Shown in pieces: positions 17,193 to 25,915 of a stretch of DNA of 64,000 bases; position 1 is the first letter of the stretch; every line of letters starts with the position of its first letter. Source of the DNA: Chitinophaga oryziterrae (lineage in GTDB: Bacteria; Bacteroidota; Bacteroidia; Chitinophagales; Chitinophagaceae); the NCBI RefSeq assembly GCF_009758125.1, contig NZ_WRXO01000006.1, positions 404,445 through 468,444 on the forward strand, read 5' to 3'. Position numbers and translations under genes: made by a program. The notes under the pieces were generated by a model, which saw nothing but the letters and a program-made list of their open reading frames with translations, was not told the origin of the DNA and did not search any database.

Positions 17193-17780
17193 TTACAGCT
17201 TCAGCAGCCATATTAAAAAGGCCGGTATTAGGTGCCCGGATGCTTCCAGGTATTTGCGGATGGATTGAAGGGACCTCACCAGGGAGTTTTTAACGGTATT
17301 GGGAGAAATGAATAGTTTTGCGGCAATCTCAGGAATTTTCAATCCCTTTTCCCGGCTGAGCAGGTAGATCCGTTTTGCCTGTGGGGGTAATTGCTGTACC
17401 GCATTACCTATTAGTTGCACCATAGCAGTGTATGCCAGGGTTTCCTCTGTGCTGTTGTCGCTTTCACTAACAGAAGCCATGATATCCATTGCTTTGTGAT
17501 GGACTGCCTGATGGCGCAGATAGGAGAATGACTGGTGAAAAACAATGCGTAGGATCCAGGAACGCGGATTCTCTATATCAATCAGCTTGTCGCGGCTGAT
17601 CCACAATCGTAAAAAGGTTTCCTGTATAATATCTTCTGTGATGGCGGCCGTTTTGGTAATATGCATTATAAGAGGGCGCAGTTGGGGAACATATGCATGA
17701 AAAAGCTTCCGGAAAGCCGATTCATCTCCTTCCGATATCAATTGGAACAGTTCTTTGTCAGTGTATATAGATGCATGCAT
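17193..17780 (-). CDS. ECF RNA polymerase sigma factor (PUL 1)
   Basis: 195 residues. Region 2 is ESAFRKLFHAYVPQLRPL through TEDIIQETFLRLWISRDKL; region 4 is LPPQAKRIYLLSREKGLKIPEIAAKLFISPNTVKN, a helix-turn-helix reading the -35. It belongs to the Bacteroidetes ECF group paired with FecR. It presumably transcribes its own susCD-GH16 locus. The start ATG is only 20 bp after the metK terminator, leaving no room for a full promoter beyond that hairpin; it may rely on readthrough or on a promoter embedded in the terminator stem. The C-terminus carries a hydrophobic LIPAFLIWLLKL tail beyond region 4. Confidence 0.92.
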   Translation of the reverse strand: MHASIYTDKELFQLISEGDESAFRKLFHAYVPQLRPLIMHITKTAAITEDIIQETFLRLWISRDKLIDIENPRSWILRIVFHQSFSYLRHQAVHHKAMDIMASVSESDNSTEETLAYTAMVQLIGNAVQQLPPQAKRIYLLSREKGLKIPEIAAKLFISPNTVKNSLVRSLQSIRKYLEASGHLIPAFLIWLLKL

Positions 17781-17799
17781 TCATGGCTAAAATAACAAA

Positions 17800-17846
17800 A
17801 ATGAAAGAAGCCGGTTCCAAAAATATTGGAACCGGCTTCTTTCATT
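17800..17846 (-). terminator. Terminator of metK
   Basis: Perfect 21-bp arms (17800-17820 and 17826-17846) with a 5-nt loop, followed on the minus strand by a T-rich run into the sigma gene leader. Confidence 0.85.
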
Positions 17847-17864
17847 ATATTTTGTAAAACGAAC

Positions 17865-19118
17865 TTACAGTCCGAATGCAGCTTTTACTTTATCAACATA
17901 GTCGAGTTTTTCCCATGTAAACAGTTCCACTTCTACGGTCTTTTCGAGCTTTTTACCTTTGTTAAAGGTTTTGGTAACGATCTTGCTTTCACGACCCATA
18001 TGACCGTAAGCAGCAGTTTCGCTGTAGATAGGATTACGGAGTTTCAGGCGTTGTTCGATCGCGTAAGGACGGAGGTCGAAGATCTCTTCTACTTTCCTGG
18101 CGATTTCGCCGTCTGTCATTTTCACTTTCGCGGTACCGTGTGTATCGATGAAGAGGCCGCAAGGCTTGGCAACACCGATAGCGTAGGATACCTGTACCAG
18201 TACTTCGTCTGCTAAACCGGCAGCTACCAGGTTCTTAGCGATGTGACGGGTAGCGTATGCAGCGGAGCGGTCTACTTTGGAAGGATCTTTACCGGAGAAA
18301 GCACCACCACCGTGAGCGCCTTTACCACCGTAGGTATCTACGATGATCTTACGGCCGGTTAAGCCGGTATCACCGTGAGGACCGCCGATTACGAATTTAC
18401 CGGTTGGGTTGATATGATAGATGATCTTATCGCTGAAGAGTTTCTGTAACTCGGGTTTCAGTTGTGCTTTAACGCGTGGGATCAGGATCTTGATCATATC
18501 GTCCTTGATTTTTGCCAGCATTTTCCCTTCCTCATCGAAATCATCGTGTTGGGTAGAGATAACGATAGCATCAATTCTTATAGGCTGATTATCATCGGAA
18601 TATTCGATAGTTACCTGTGATTTAGCATCCGGGCGGAGATAAGTGATTTCTTTGTTTTCGCGGCGGATAGCAGCCAATTCGATCAGGAGTTTGTGTGCCA
18701 GATCGAGGGCCAGTGGCATGTAGTTCTCCGTTTCACGGGTAGCATAGCCAAACATCATACCCTGGTCGCCAGCGCCTTGTTCTTCCGGGTTTTTACGTTC
18801 AACGCCCTGGTTGATATCCGGGGACTGCTCATGAATCGCAGAGAGGATACCACAGGAGTTAGCTTCAAACATATATTCGCTCTTTGTGTAACCTATCTTA
18901 CGGATCACCTCACGCGCAATCTCCTGCACATCCAGGTAAGCTTCAGATTTTACTTCTCCGGCTAATACTACCTGACCGGTAGTTACCAGTGTTTCACAGG
19001 CTACCTTAGAGGTGGCATCGTAAGCAAGAAAATTATCTATCAGTGCATCGGAGATCTGATCGGCCAACTTATCCGGATGTCCTTCGGATACTGATTCTGA
19101 GGTAAATAAATAAGGCAT
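17865..19118 (-). CDS. metK: S-adenosylmethionine synthetase
   Basis: 417 residues. It makes SAM from methionine and ATP. Signatures: FTSESVSEGHPDKLADQISD at the N-terminus, the GAGDQGMMFGYA loop, and GGGAFSGKDPSKVDRSAAY (phosphate-binding P-loop-like motif). Length is slightly above E. coli MetK (384) through insertions typical of Bacteroidota. It is monocistronic: a strong terminator follows, and the region before it has a TATTTTTG -7 box. I see no SAM riboswitch fold in the 230-bp leader. Confidence 0.97.
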   Translation of the reverse strand: MPYLFTSESVSEGHPDKLADQISDALIDNFLAYDATSKVACETLVTTGQVVLAGEVKSEAYLDVQEIAREVIRKIGYTKSEYMFEANSCGILSAIHEQSPDINQGVERKNPEEQGAGDQGMMFGYATRETENYMPLALDLAHKLLIELAAIRRENKEITYLRPDAKSQVTIEYSDDNQPIRIDAIVISTQHDDFDEEGKMLAKIKDDMIKILIPRVKAQLKPELQKLFSDKIIYHINPTGKFVIGGPHGDTGLTGRKIIVDTYGGKGAHGGGAFSGKDPSKVDRSAAYATRHIAKNLVAAGLADEVLVQVSYAIGVAKPCGLFIDTHGTAKVKMTDGEIARKVEEIFDLRPYAIEQRLKLRNPIYSETAAYGHMGRESKIVTKTFNKGKKLEKTVEVELFTWEKLDYVDKVKAAFGL

Positions 19119-19211
19119 AAAATGATTACGGCTTTAAAGAGTTAGTATGATTTTGCAGTATAATTTACCATTATTTGGCATTTTGGTGGTATGCTTACTG
19201 GTAAACCGGCA

Positions 19212-19219
19212 CAAAAATA
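19212..19219 (-). promoter_or_regulatory. -7 box (TATTTTTG) for metK
   Basis: A minus-strand match to TAnnTTTG about 95 bp before the metK ATG. No clear TTG partner at -33. Confidence 0.35.
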
Positions 19220-19282
19220 AGTAATCTAACTATATTCTGTCGCTTCTCTAGGGAAAATATTCAGTTTTAACAATTTAAGCAT

Positions 19283-19314
19283 AAAAAAGCGTCCCGGGAG
19301 TCTCCCGGGACGCT
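19283..19314 (-). terminator. Terminator of the GT5-domain gene
   Basis: AGCGTCCCGGGA (19288-19299) and TCCCGGGACGCT (19303-19314) pair perfectly around a 3-nt loop. On the minus strand a T6 run follows immediately (19288-19283), a textbook intrinsic terminator 41 bp after the stop at 19356. Confidence 0.9.
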
Positions 19315-19355
19315 ATATAAAAATCTTGTGAATTATTACGGATCGTTGATGAGTG

Positions 19356-20174
19356 TTACTTTCCGAGTAACTGAGCGTACAATTGCAGGTAATCTGCGAG
19401 ATCTTCGTTGTTATCTTTGTAGGGAATAACGATCTTGCCTTTCTCTGCCTGTAATTCTTCTACTACTTTCGGATCTACTTTATCGCTGGCCAATACTACC
19501 GCATCAGCATATTTAGCAGCGCCTTTATTGAGGGCACTGTTTGTACCTTCTTTATAAGGTTCAAGGTCTTTTTCCTTGATCTGGGTACTGATGATCGCTT
19601 TTTTAATGAAGCCTGCGCCGAGATTTTCTGTAAATGAGTTCTCTTCCATGGAATACACCACTTTGGAGTGAGCGAATACAGGTTCCTTTTTGTAGGCTGT
19701 TTTCAGATATACAGGAATGAGTGAGGTCATCCAGCCGCTGCAATGGATAATGTCGGGAGGCCAGCCAAACTTCTTCACTGTTTCTAAAGCTCCTTTACAG
19801 AAGAATACTGCACGTGCTGCATTATCGTCGTAGAACTGTCCGCTCTCGTCAGTGAATAAAGCTTTGCGTTTGAAGTAATCTTCATTGTCCAGGAAATAAA
19901 CCTGCAACCGGGCGTTTGGCAATGATGCCACCTTGATAATCAACGGATAATCATCTCCTTCAATCACAATGTTAATGCCAGACAGTCTTACCACCTCGTG
20001 AAGCCGGTGCCTTCTTTCGTTGATAATGCCAAACCGCGGCATGATCACCCGCACTTCCAGACCAGACTCATTGGACTTAATTGCCATCTTATTGATCATA
20101 TTCGCATAATCTGTTAATTCCAGATAAGGCGACATCTCCTGAGCAATAAAAAGAATTCGTTTCTTTGTGGACAT
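19356..20174 (-). CDS. Glycogen/starch synthase catalytic-domain protein (GT5 N-terminal half)
   Basis: 272 residues, opening with MSTKKRILFIAQEMSPYLEL, the GT5 N-terminal pattern ('...A.E..P'), followed by MPRFG, the DNEDYFKRKALFTDESGQFYDDNAARAVFFCKGALE stretch and PDIIHCSGWMTSLIPVYLK, as in starch synthase. Full-length GlgA is about 480 residues; the C-terminal GT-B domain is missing. This short form next to panC is common in Bacteroidota and is not a truncation artefact, since it ends at its own terminator. The activity is uncertain because half of the active site is absent. It is divergently transcribed from panC across a 109-bp shared regulatory region. Confidence 0.8.
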   Translation of the reverse strand: MSTKKRILFIAQEMSPYLELTDYANMINKMAIKSNESGLEVRVIMPRFGIINERRHRLHEVVRLSGINIVIEGDDYPLIIKVASLPNARLQVYFLDNEDYFKRKALFTDESGQFYDDNAARAVFFCKGALETVKKFGWPPDIIHCSGWMTSLIPVYLKTAYKKEPVFAHSKVVYSMEENSFTENLGAGFIKKAIISTQIKEKDLEPYKEGTNSALNKGAAKYADAVVLASDKVDPKVVEELQAEKGKIVIPYKDNNEDLADYLQLYAQLLGK

Positions 20175-20214
20175 CTAATGCTGATATTAATGCAGAAAAT
20201 TTTAATTTGGTTTG

Positions 20215-20247
20215 CAAAATTACGGATTTTTAACGGAATAAAGGACA
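20215..20247 (-). promoter_or_regulatory. Promoter of the GT5-domain gene
   Basis: Minus strand: TTG at 20247-20245, a 22-nt spacer, then TAATTTTG at 20222-20215. Both elements fit the Bacteroidota promoter; the start codon is 40 bp further. Confidence 0.55.
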
Positions 20248-20283
20248 ATTTGGCACTTTTAACATCCTTTTAAGCAATTAATT

Positions 20284-21138
20284 ATGTATTTGTTTAAGCA
20301 GAAAGACACACTAGACAGGCATTTATCAACAGCACGTAAGAATGGCAAACGCATTGGTTTTGTGCCAACTATGGGAGCTTTACACCAGGGACACCTGTCA
20401 TTAATTGCAAATGCAAAAGAAAACTGCGATGTGGTTGTATGTAGTATTTTTGTAAATCCTACACAATTTAACGATCCCGCCGATTTTGAGAAATACCCCG
20501 TTACAATAGATAATGATATATTACAGTTAACAGATGCCGGTACCGATGTGCTATTTCTGCCATCTGTACAGGAAATGTACCCCGATGGGCTCACTGTGAA
20601 AACACATTATGACTTTGGCCAGCTGGAAACAGTGCTTGAAGGCGCTCACCGTCCCGGACATTTCCAGGGTGTTGGTCAGATCGTTCATAAACTCCTCGAC
20701 CTTGTGAAGCCGGATAAACTGTTTATGGGACAAAAGGATTTTCAGCAGTGCCTGATCGTGAACCGCTTATTAAAGCTGATTCATTCCCCGGCTGAATTAG
20801 TGGTTTGCCCTACCCTCCGTGAACCTGATGGCCTTGCAATGAGCAGCAGGAACATGCGACTGAATCCTGCAGAAAGGCAAAATGCGCTTAACATTTACAA
20901 AGCACTTATCTATGTTAAAGATAACATTCATATCGCATCTTTCTCTGAAATTTTAAATAGTGCGGTGAATCAACTGAAAATGAACAAGTTCGATGTTGAT
21001 TATTTGTCCCTGGTCAGCGTAGAGGAGGACGGTACGGTCACTTTTCCCAAAGAAATGAGTTCCAGGCCTTTATACCTGGTTGTTGCAGCCAAAGAAGTAA
21101 GTAGCGGGGTGAGGCTTATTGACAACATGCAGATGTAA
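20284..21138 (+). CDS. panC: Pantothenate synthetase
   Basis: 284 residues. It condenses pantoate with beta-alanine using ATP, via pantoyl adenylate. The nucleotidyl-transferase motifs are clear: VPTMGALHQGHLSLI (HIGH-type), FVNPTQFNDPADFEKYP, GQKDFQQCLIVNRL and LREPDGLAMSSRN (KMSKS-type). Length is normal. First gene of panC - panD - membrane protein on the plus strand, with 50 and 29 nt gaps. PanB for the same pathway is 16 kb away. Confidence 0.97.
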   Translation: MYLFKQKDTLDRHLSTARKNGKRIGFVPTMGALHQGHLSLIANAKENCDVVVCSIFVNPTQFNDPADFEKYPVTIDNDILQLTDAGTDVLFLPSVQEMYPDGLTVKTHYDFGQLETVLEGAHRPGHFQGVGQIVHKLLDLVKPDKLFMGQKDFQQCLIVNRLLKLIHSPAELVVCPTLREPDGLAMSSRNMRLNPAERQNALNIYKALIYVKDNIHIASFSEILNSAVNQLKMNKFDVDYLSLVSVEEDGTVTFPKEMSSRPLYLVVAAKEVSSGVRLIDNMQM

Positions 21139-21150
21139 TTAATTATTCCG

Positions 21151-21158
21151 TACCTTTG
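21151..21158 (+). promoter_or_regulatory. -7 box (TACCTTTG) before panD
   Basis: A full TAnnTTTG match in the 50-nt gap between panC and panD, 31 bp before the panD ATG. No TTG at the right distance, so an internal promoter is possible but not secure. Confidence 0.4.
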
Positions 21159-21188
21159 CGAACGCTTAAAATCCAGCAGGATTACGTT

Positions 21189-21533
21189 ATGCAGATCGAA
21201 ATATTAAAGTCTAAAATACACCGGGCAGTCATTACAGAAGCCAACCTGCAATATGTAGGCAGCATTACAATAGATGAGGATCTGATGGATGCTGCGAACA
21301 TGATCGAGTATGAAAAGGTGCAGGTAGTAAATGTAAATAACGGCGAACGCCTTGAAACCTATATTATTAAAGGTAAACGTGGTTCAGGAGTTGTTTGTAT
21401 GAACGGTCCGGCCGCACGTTTATGTGCTGTCGGGGATATTGTTATCATCATCTCTTATGCTACCATAGACTTCGAAGAAGGCAAAAAACATACTCCCATT
21501 GCCGTTTTTCCAAAAGAAAATAATAAATTGTAA
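21189..21533 (+). CDS. panD: Aspartate 1-decarboxylase precursor
   Basis: 114 residues from the ATG at 21189; the frame is open 33 nt further up, but the family start MQIEILKSKIHRAVITEANL fixes this one. The precursor self-cleaves at the Gly-Ser of YVGSI (residues 24-25) to give the pyruvoyl cofactor, and makes beta-alanine from aspartate for PanC. The NGPAARLCAVGDIVII block is typical. It is the middle gene of panC - panD - flippase-like protein. Confidence 0.97.
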   Translation: MQIEILKSKIHRAVITEANLQYVGSITIDEDLMDAANMIEYEKVQVVNVNNGERLETYIIKGKRGSGVVCMNGPAARLCAVGDIVIIISYATIDFEEGKKHTPIAVFPKENNKL

Positions 21534-21562
21534 GTACATTAACCCCGTTTAAACGAACGACT

Positions 21563-22579
21563 ATGCCCAAATTGCTTAAGACAATTATTAAGTTTATATG
21601 CTTTTTGGCCATTGGGCTGGGGTTGATATGGCTGGTGACCAGAAACCAGACTGAAAAAGATAAACTGGACATCATTAATTCCCTGCAAAGGGCTAACTAC
21701 TGGCTGATCATCCCTGTGATGCTGGTTGGTGTCGCCAGTCACTGGTACCGTGCCGTAAGATGGAAGCTCCTGATGGTACCTATTGGTTATAAACCCACTA
21801 CTCTTAATACGTTTTTTGCCGTAATGGTCGGTTATCTTGTGAACCTGGCGATTCCCCGCCTGGGAGAGGTGACCCGCTGCGGTATTGTAGCCCGCTATGA
21901 AAAGGTACCTGCGGATAAACTGGTTGGGACCATGATAGCCGAGCGTGCGGTAGACCTTTTACTGCTGGTCCTCATTATGATAGGTACTGTAGTTGTACAG
22001 ATTGACCTGGTTGGGGCCTTTTTTACGGAACATGTGGTTATTCCTATCCAGGATAAAATTGGTAAAGTGAGTGGCGCCAAGGGCTGGCTGCTTTTGCTGG
22101 CTGTGGTGGTCGTAGTTGGATTAGGGCTGCTGGGGCTCCGTTTATTATCCCGTTCTAAATTTGGTATTACTATCCGTAATATGGCAAGAGGTGTATGGAC
22201 AGGCTTTATCTCCATTGGTAAAATGGAAAGGAAAGGCTGGTTCATCTTTTACTCTGTGCTGATATGGGCGCTGTACTTCACTATGATGTACCTGGGCTTT
22301 ATGTGCATGGAAGAAACCCGTTACCTGGGCTTAAAGGCTGCACTGGCGGTACTGGCTTTTGGTAGTGTGGGCATGATTGTAACGCCGGGTGGTATGGGCG
22401 CTTATCAACTGATCGTACAGAAGACGCTGATGTTGTATGGTGTACTGGAGACTTCTGCCTATGCCTTTGGCTGGATCGTGTGGAGCGCTCAGACAGTGTT
22501 GGTGATGGTGCTGGGTTTTGCCAGTTTAATCGCGTTGCCTGTCTATAATAAACCTAAGGCAGTTGCTGCGGACCGGTAG
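21563..22579 (+). CDS. Lysylphosphatidylglycerol synthase TM-region / flippase-like membrane protein (UPF0104)
   Basis: 338 residues with about eight hydrophobic helices (FICFLAIGLGLIWLVT, YWLIIPVMLVGVASHWYRAV, LLLLVLIMIGTVV, WLLLLAVVVVVGLGLLGLRL and others). Conserved blocks are RAVRWKLLM, GYLVNLAIPRLGEVTRCGI and VTPGGMGAYQLIVQKTL, typical of the PF03706-type integral membrane domain found in MprF and in many Bacteroidota proteins beside panD. Likely an inner-membrane lipid-linked transporter or flippase; the substrate is unknown. It starts 29 nt after panD. Repeat copy 2 begins about 10 nt after its stop codon, just as copy 1 follows hglS. Confidence 0.85.
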   Translation: MPKLLKTIIKFICFLAIGLGLIWLVTRNQTEKDKLDIINSLQRANYWLIIPVMLVGVASHWYRAVRWKLLMVPIGYKPTTLNTFFAVMVGYLVNLAIPRLGEVTRCGIVARYEKVPADKLVGTMIAERAVDLLLLVLIMIGTVVVQIDLVGAFFTEHVVIPIQDKIGKVSGAKGWLLLLAVVVVVGLGLLGLRLLSRSKFGITIRNMARGVWTGFISIGKMERKGWFIFYSVLIWALYFTMMYLGFMCMEETRYLGLKAALAVLAFGSVGMIVTPGGMGAYQLIVQKTLMLYGVLETSAYAFGWIVWSAQTVLVMVLGFASLIALPVYNKPKAVAADR

Positions 22580-22587
22580 CGTAGATG

Positions 22588-22735
22588 GCCAGATGTTGTG
22601 ATCATAAATACACTACATCTGACTGTTTAGTTCTCTGATTTAGCTTTGGAATATAGGTTCAGGATTTGTTTTTCAATTTAACTTCACCTAAAATTCACGT
22701 CAGATAAGGTGTATTTATTGATCACAACATCTGGC
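22588..22735 (+). repeat. Long-inverted-arm repeat, copy 2
   Basis: Same element as at 2172-2315 in the same orientation relative to its upstream gene. Arms are 22591-22623 and 22699-22732, the centre is again 75 nt (22624-22698), and three more pairs, GCC/GGC, extend the stem outward. Bases 10-13 of the arm are GATC here against TTAT in copy 1, and the partner arm has changed to match (GATC against ATAA). Beyond the arm only GGCACGAAG of the outer tail is recognisable. Confidence 0.8.
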
Positions 22736-22816
22736 ACGAAGAAACTTACCGGCTGATCATTAATTGAAATTAGCATTGAATTATTTCTATTTTTAGTGTG
22801 GGATAATTCAATTCAT

Positions 22817-25800
22817 GTGAACAAAGTATTTTTATTCTTACTGCTCTTTATAGCAAACGGTCTGTTTGCACAGGTTTCTTACGTAAATCCGTTTATTGGT
22901 ACCGGCAAAAGTAATGTACTTACCAGGTGGGGAAGTGAAGGCGGTGTTTACCCTGGTGCGGTAGCGCCTAACGGGTTTGTACAGCTTACTCCGCAGACCA
23001 GGGCTGCCGGGTATGATTACGGTGATCAAAGTATTCTCTTTTTTAGTTGTATCGCTCACTTTAGCGGGTTTCCTTCCGGTTCTTCGGGGGATTTACGGGT
23101 GATGCCGGTAAATGGCGGATTTAACCCGAGGCCGTTTTCTCATACAGATGAAAAGGCTACGCCCGGATATTATAGTGTGCTTTTCAGGGATAACGGGACA
23201 TTGGTGGAAGCCACGGCTACCGGGCGCGCAGGGATGTTCCGGTTTACTTTTATGCCTCATGTGGTGCCTCAGATTTTTGTGAGCGATAGTGGATGGTATA
23301 AGGCGGTAGTGACTTTTAATGAGCCTTATCTGAGTAAGGAAAAGGTGGATAAGGGCTATGTGGTGACATTTGCTCCTGGTTTTTCAGAGAAGGTGATTTT
23401 GCTGAATGTGAGCGCTTCTACGGTGAGTAAGGAAAGTGCGGAACGGAATATAGCGGTTGAGTTAAAACCCGGTTTTGATAAGATAAAGGAAGAGACATAT
23501 GCTAAATGGGAGAAGGCTTTATCTGTGATTACGGTTACGGATACTTCTGCTACTAATAAGACTATTTTTTATACTGCGTTGTATCATTCTCTCTTAATGC
23601 CCTGGATCATTTCTGATGTGGATGGGGTTTACCGGGGAGCAGATAAACAGGTGCATGTTGTTAAAGACCGGGTGGAATATGGTGGATTTTCTCCCTGGGA
23701 TACTTTCCGCTCTTTACATCCGCTCTTGTGTTTATTGTTTCCTGATAAACAATCGGAGATGGTATTATCCATGCTGGATATTTATCAGCAGACAGGGTTC
23801 CTGCCTATTGAAACAATGACGGGCAATCATGCAGTGCCTATCATTGTAGATTCTTATCTGAAAGGTGTTCCGGGGATAGATAGTATACTTGCTTATACTG
23901 CTATGAAGAAAAGTATTGGGGATACTCCTCATTTACAGCAGGATATGGCGATTTATCAAAAGCAGGGCTATATTCCTTTTTCTTATTCAGAATCTGTTAC
24001 ACGCACCGTTGAATATGCTTATGATGACTGGGCGCTGGCTCAGTTTGCAGGACAGGTGATGCATAATAAAGATGACTATCGCTTGTTTATGGAGCGTAGT
24101 TATAACTATCGGAATCTGTTCCATCCTGCGGATATGTTCATGTTACCACGTAATGGAAAGGATGTTAAACAGGAGCCGGGAAATTCCGGTTATAAAGAAG
24201 GGGATAAATGGGTGTATACTTATTTTGTGCCGCAGCATCCACAGGAACTGATTAATCTGCTGGGTGGGGAAGTATCCTTTATACACCGGCTGGATACTGC
24301 GTTGATGCGCAACCAGATAGTTTTTGATAATGAGACTGTTTTCCATCTTCCTTATTTATTTAATGCAGCACAGGCAGCGGGTAAGACACAGCAGTGGATT
24401 GGCAATATTATGCATACACGCTTTAGTGCTACTCCGGGTGGATTACCTGGGAATGATGATCTTGGGTCTACCTCCAGTTGGTTTGTATTAAGTGCAATGG
24501 GCTTTTATCCGGTAGCTCCGGGTTTGCCGGAGTATAGTATAGGAGTGCCTTTGTTTCAGTCAATGAAATTGCATTTGCAGAATGGGAAGGATTTTGAGAT
24601 TAAACGTAGAGGAACCGGGAATTATGTTCATTCTCTTGCTGTAAATAATGAGCCTTATAATAGTATGATGTTATCACATGCTGCTATTATAAAAGGGGGG
24701 GAGTTGGCCTTTGAGATGAATGATGCTTCTGCAGGGAAGATATCAGATTTATCAGGTAACCCTGGCCGGCCGGATTTCCATATACAGAACTACAAGGTTT
24801 CGAAAAGGATAGTCGCACCTGATGAACCCTTTAAAGTGGAGTTTACTATTAAGAATAATGGAAGCATGGGTACTATGCCCGTGAAGATATTGGATAAGGA
24901 TGGATGGGTAATAGCGGAGAAGAATTGCCTGGTGGATAGTGGGTCTACTATTAAAGACGCTATCATCTGCAGGTTTTATACATTGGGGCTTACACCTGTT
25001 TTTATTGAGGGGAAAGAAATAGAGATGACTGTGCGAAATGCTCCTGCTGTTGATGCGAAAATAACGGACCTTACTTTACAGGCGCTTATCCCGAGAGATT
25101 CTATACAGCAGATAGCTTTTACGGTGCAGAATATTAATGGTAAGGCCGGGCATTTTGATATTCCTGTAAAAGTGGATAACCAGGTAGTGCATGTAGAGAA
25201 AGGCGTCATATTAAAGCCGGGTGAACGTGTGAGGGTTACTTTTCCTTTTGTGGTGAAACAAGATGGATGGCATACGGTGAGTGTGAATAAGGTGAAGGGG
25301 AAGTTTAGCGTGTATAGTCATCCTTTGAATACTGTTTTATTGGATTTGTCTTTGAGTAAAGATGCTGCTCTGGATAAGTCCGGGTTTGGGAATAATGGGG
25401 AGATCATTGGGGCTTCTTCCGGTGAGCCTTTTTTACTGGGTAAGGATTGTTTTGTAGAAGTACCTAATGCGCCCAGTCTTGATGTGATGGGGAATACACT
25501 GACTATGATGGCCTGGGTATACCCTATCGGACATGACAAAGGTTTGATCGATATGGTGACTAAAGGGGATAGTCATGTGTTGCAAACGGAGAATGGTAAG
25601 ACACTGACGTTTTTTGCAGGAGGATGGGGCAGAGGAGATGTGACGGTGCCTGTGCCGGATAACTGGAAAGATCACTGGCATCATATTGCCGGCGTGTGTT
25701 ATGGGGATAGTCTTAAATTGTATATAGACGGGCAACTAAAAGGGACAACAATAGTTTCTGATAATGTGAACCTTTCCGGGATCAATAAGTGGACGTTGGG

Positions 25801-25915
25801 AAGGAATGAGGAATTCCCTTCAGCGAGGATATTTAACGGATATATGGATAAAGTGAAGGTTTTTGCCGCTCCTTTATCTGAGAAGGAGATTAATGAGGTG
25901 ATGGGGAAAAGGTAA
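22817..25915 (+). CDS. Secreted GH92 alpha-mannosidase-like protein with C-terminal LamG domain
   Basis: About 1032 residues. No ATG precedes the signal peptide, so the start is a GTG, at 22817 (VNKVFLFLLLFIANGLFAQ) or 22796. The N-terminal GH92 block is YVNPFIGTGKSN...GGVYPGAVAPNGFVQLTPQTR. The catalytic domain has YGGFSPWDTFRSLHPL, FLPIETMTGNHAVPIIVDSY, SVTRTVEYAYDDW (Glu, acid candidate) and GNDDLGSTSSWFVLSAMGFYP (Asp, base candidate). Family enzymes are calcium-dependent exo-alpha-mannosidases acting on N-glycans or mannans. After about residue 650 come two CARDB-like beta domains and a LamG/concanavalin-type domain. The N-domain (about residues 150-230) is shorter than in typical GH92. 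Codon third positions are A/T-richer than in the adjacent pan genes. It stands alone, with no SusCD next to it. Confidence 0.88.
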   Translation: MNKVFLFLLLFIANGLFAQVSYVNPFIGTGKSNVLTRWGSEGGVYPGAVAPNGFVQLTPQTRAAGYDYGDQSILFFSCIAHFSGFPSGSSGDLRVMPVNGGFNPRPFSHTDEKATPGYYSVLFRDNGTLVEATATGRAGMFRFTFMPHVVPQIFVSDSGWYKAVVTFNEPYLSKEKVDKGYVVTFAPGFSEKVILLNVSASTVSKESAERNIAVELKPGFDKIKEETYAKWEKALSVITVTDTSATNKTIFYTALYHSLLMPWIISDVDGVYRGADKQVHVVKDRVEYGGFSPWDTFRSLHPLLCLLFPDKQSEMVLSMLDIYQQTGFLPIETMTGNHAVPIIVDSYLKGVPGIDSILAYTAMKKSIGDTPHLQQDMAIYQKQGYIPFSYSESVTRTVEYAYDDWALAQFAGQVMHNKDDYRLFMERSYNYRNLFHPADMFMLPRNGKDVKQEPGNSGYKEGDKWVYTYFVPQHPQELINLLGGEVSFIHRLDTALMRNQIVFDNETVFHLPYLFNAAQAAGKTQQWIGNIMHTRFSATPGGLPGNDDLGSTSSWFVLSAMGFYPVAPGLPEYSIGVPLFQSMKLHLQNGKDFEIKRRGTGNYVHSLAVNNEPYNSMMLSHAAIIKGGELAFEMNDASAGKISDLSGNPGRPDFHIQNYKVSKRIVAPDEPFKVEFTIKNNGSMGTMPVKILDKDGWVIAEKNCLVDSGSTIKDAIICRFYTLGLTPVFIEGKEIEMTVRNAPAVDAKITDLTLQALIPRDSIQQIAFTVQNINGKAGHFDIPVKVDNQVVHVEKGVILKPGERVRVTFPFVVKQDGWHTVSVNKVKGKFSVYSHPLNTVLLDLSLSKDAALDKSGFGNNGEIIGASSGEPFLLGKDCFVEVPNAPSLDVMGNTLTMMAWVYPIGHDKGLIDMVTKGDSHVLQTENGKTLTFFAGGWGRGDVTVPVPDNWKDHWHHIAGVCYGDSLKLYIDGQLKGTTIVSDNVNLSGINKWTLGRNEEFPSARIFNGYMDKVKVFAAPLSEKEINEVMGKR

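Noticed and set aside
19119..19355. Possible SAM riboswitch before metK
   Set aside because: No paired elements matching SAM-I, SAM-II or SAM/SAH folds could be traced in the leader.
19356..20174. GT5-domain gene as a truncated pseudogene
   Set aside because: It has a good promoter and a textbook terminator, and the short form beside panC is typical in Bacteroidota, so it looks intact.
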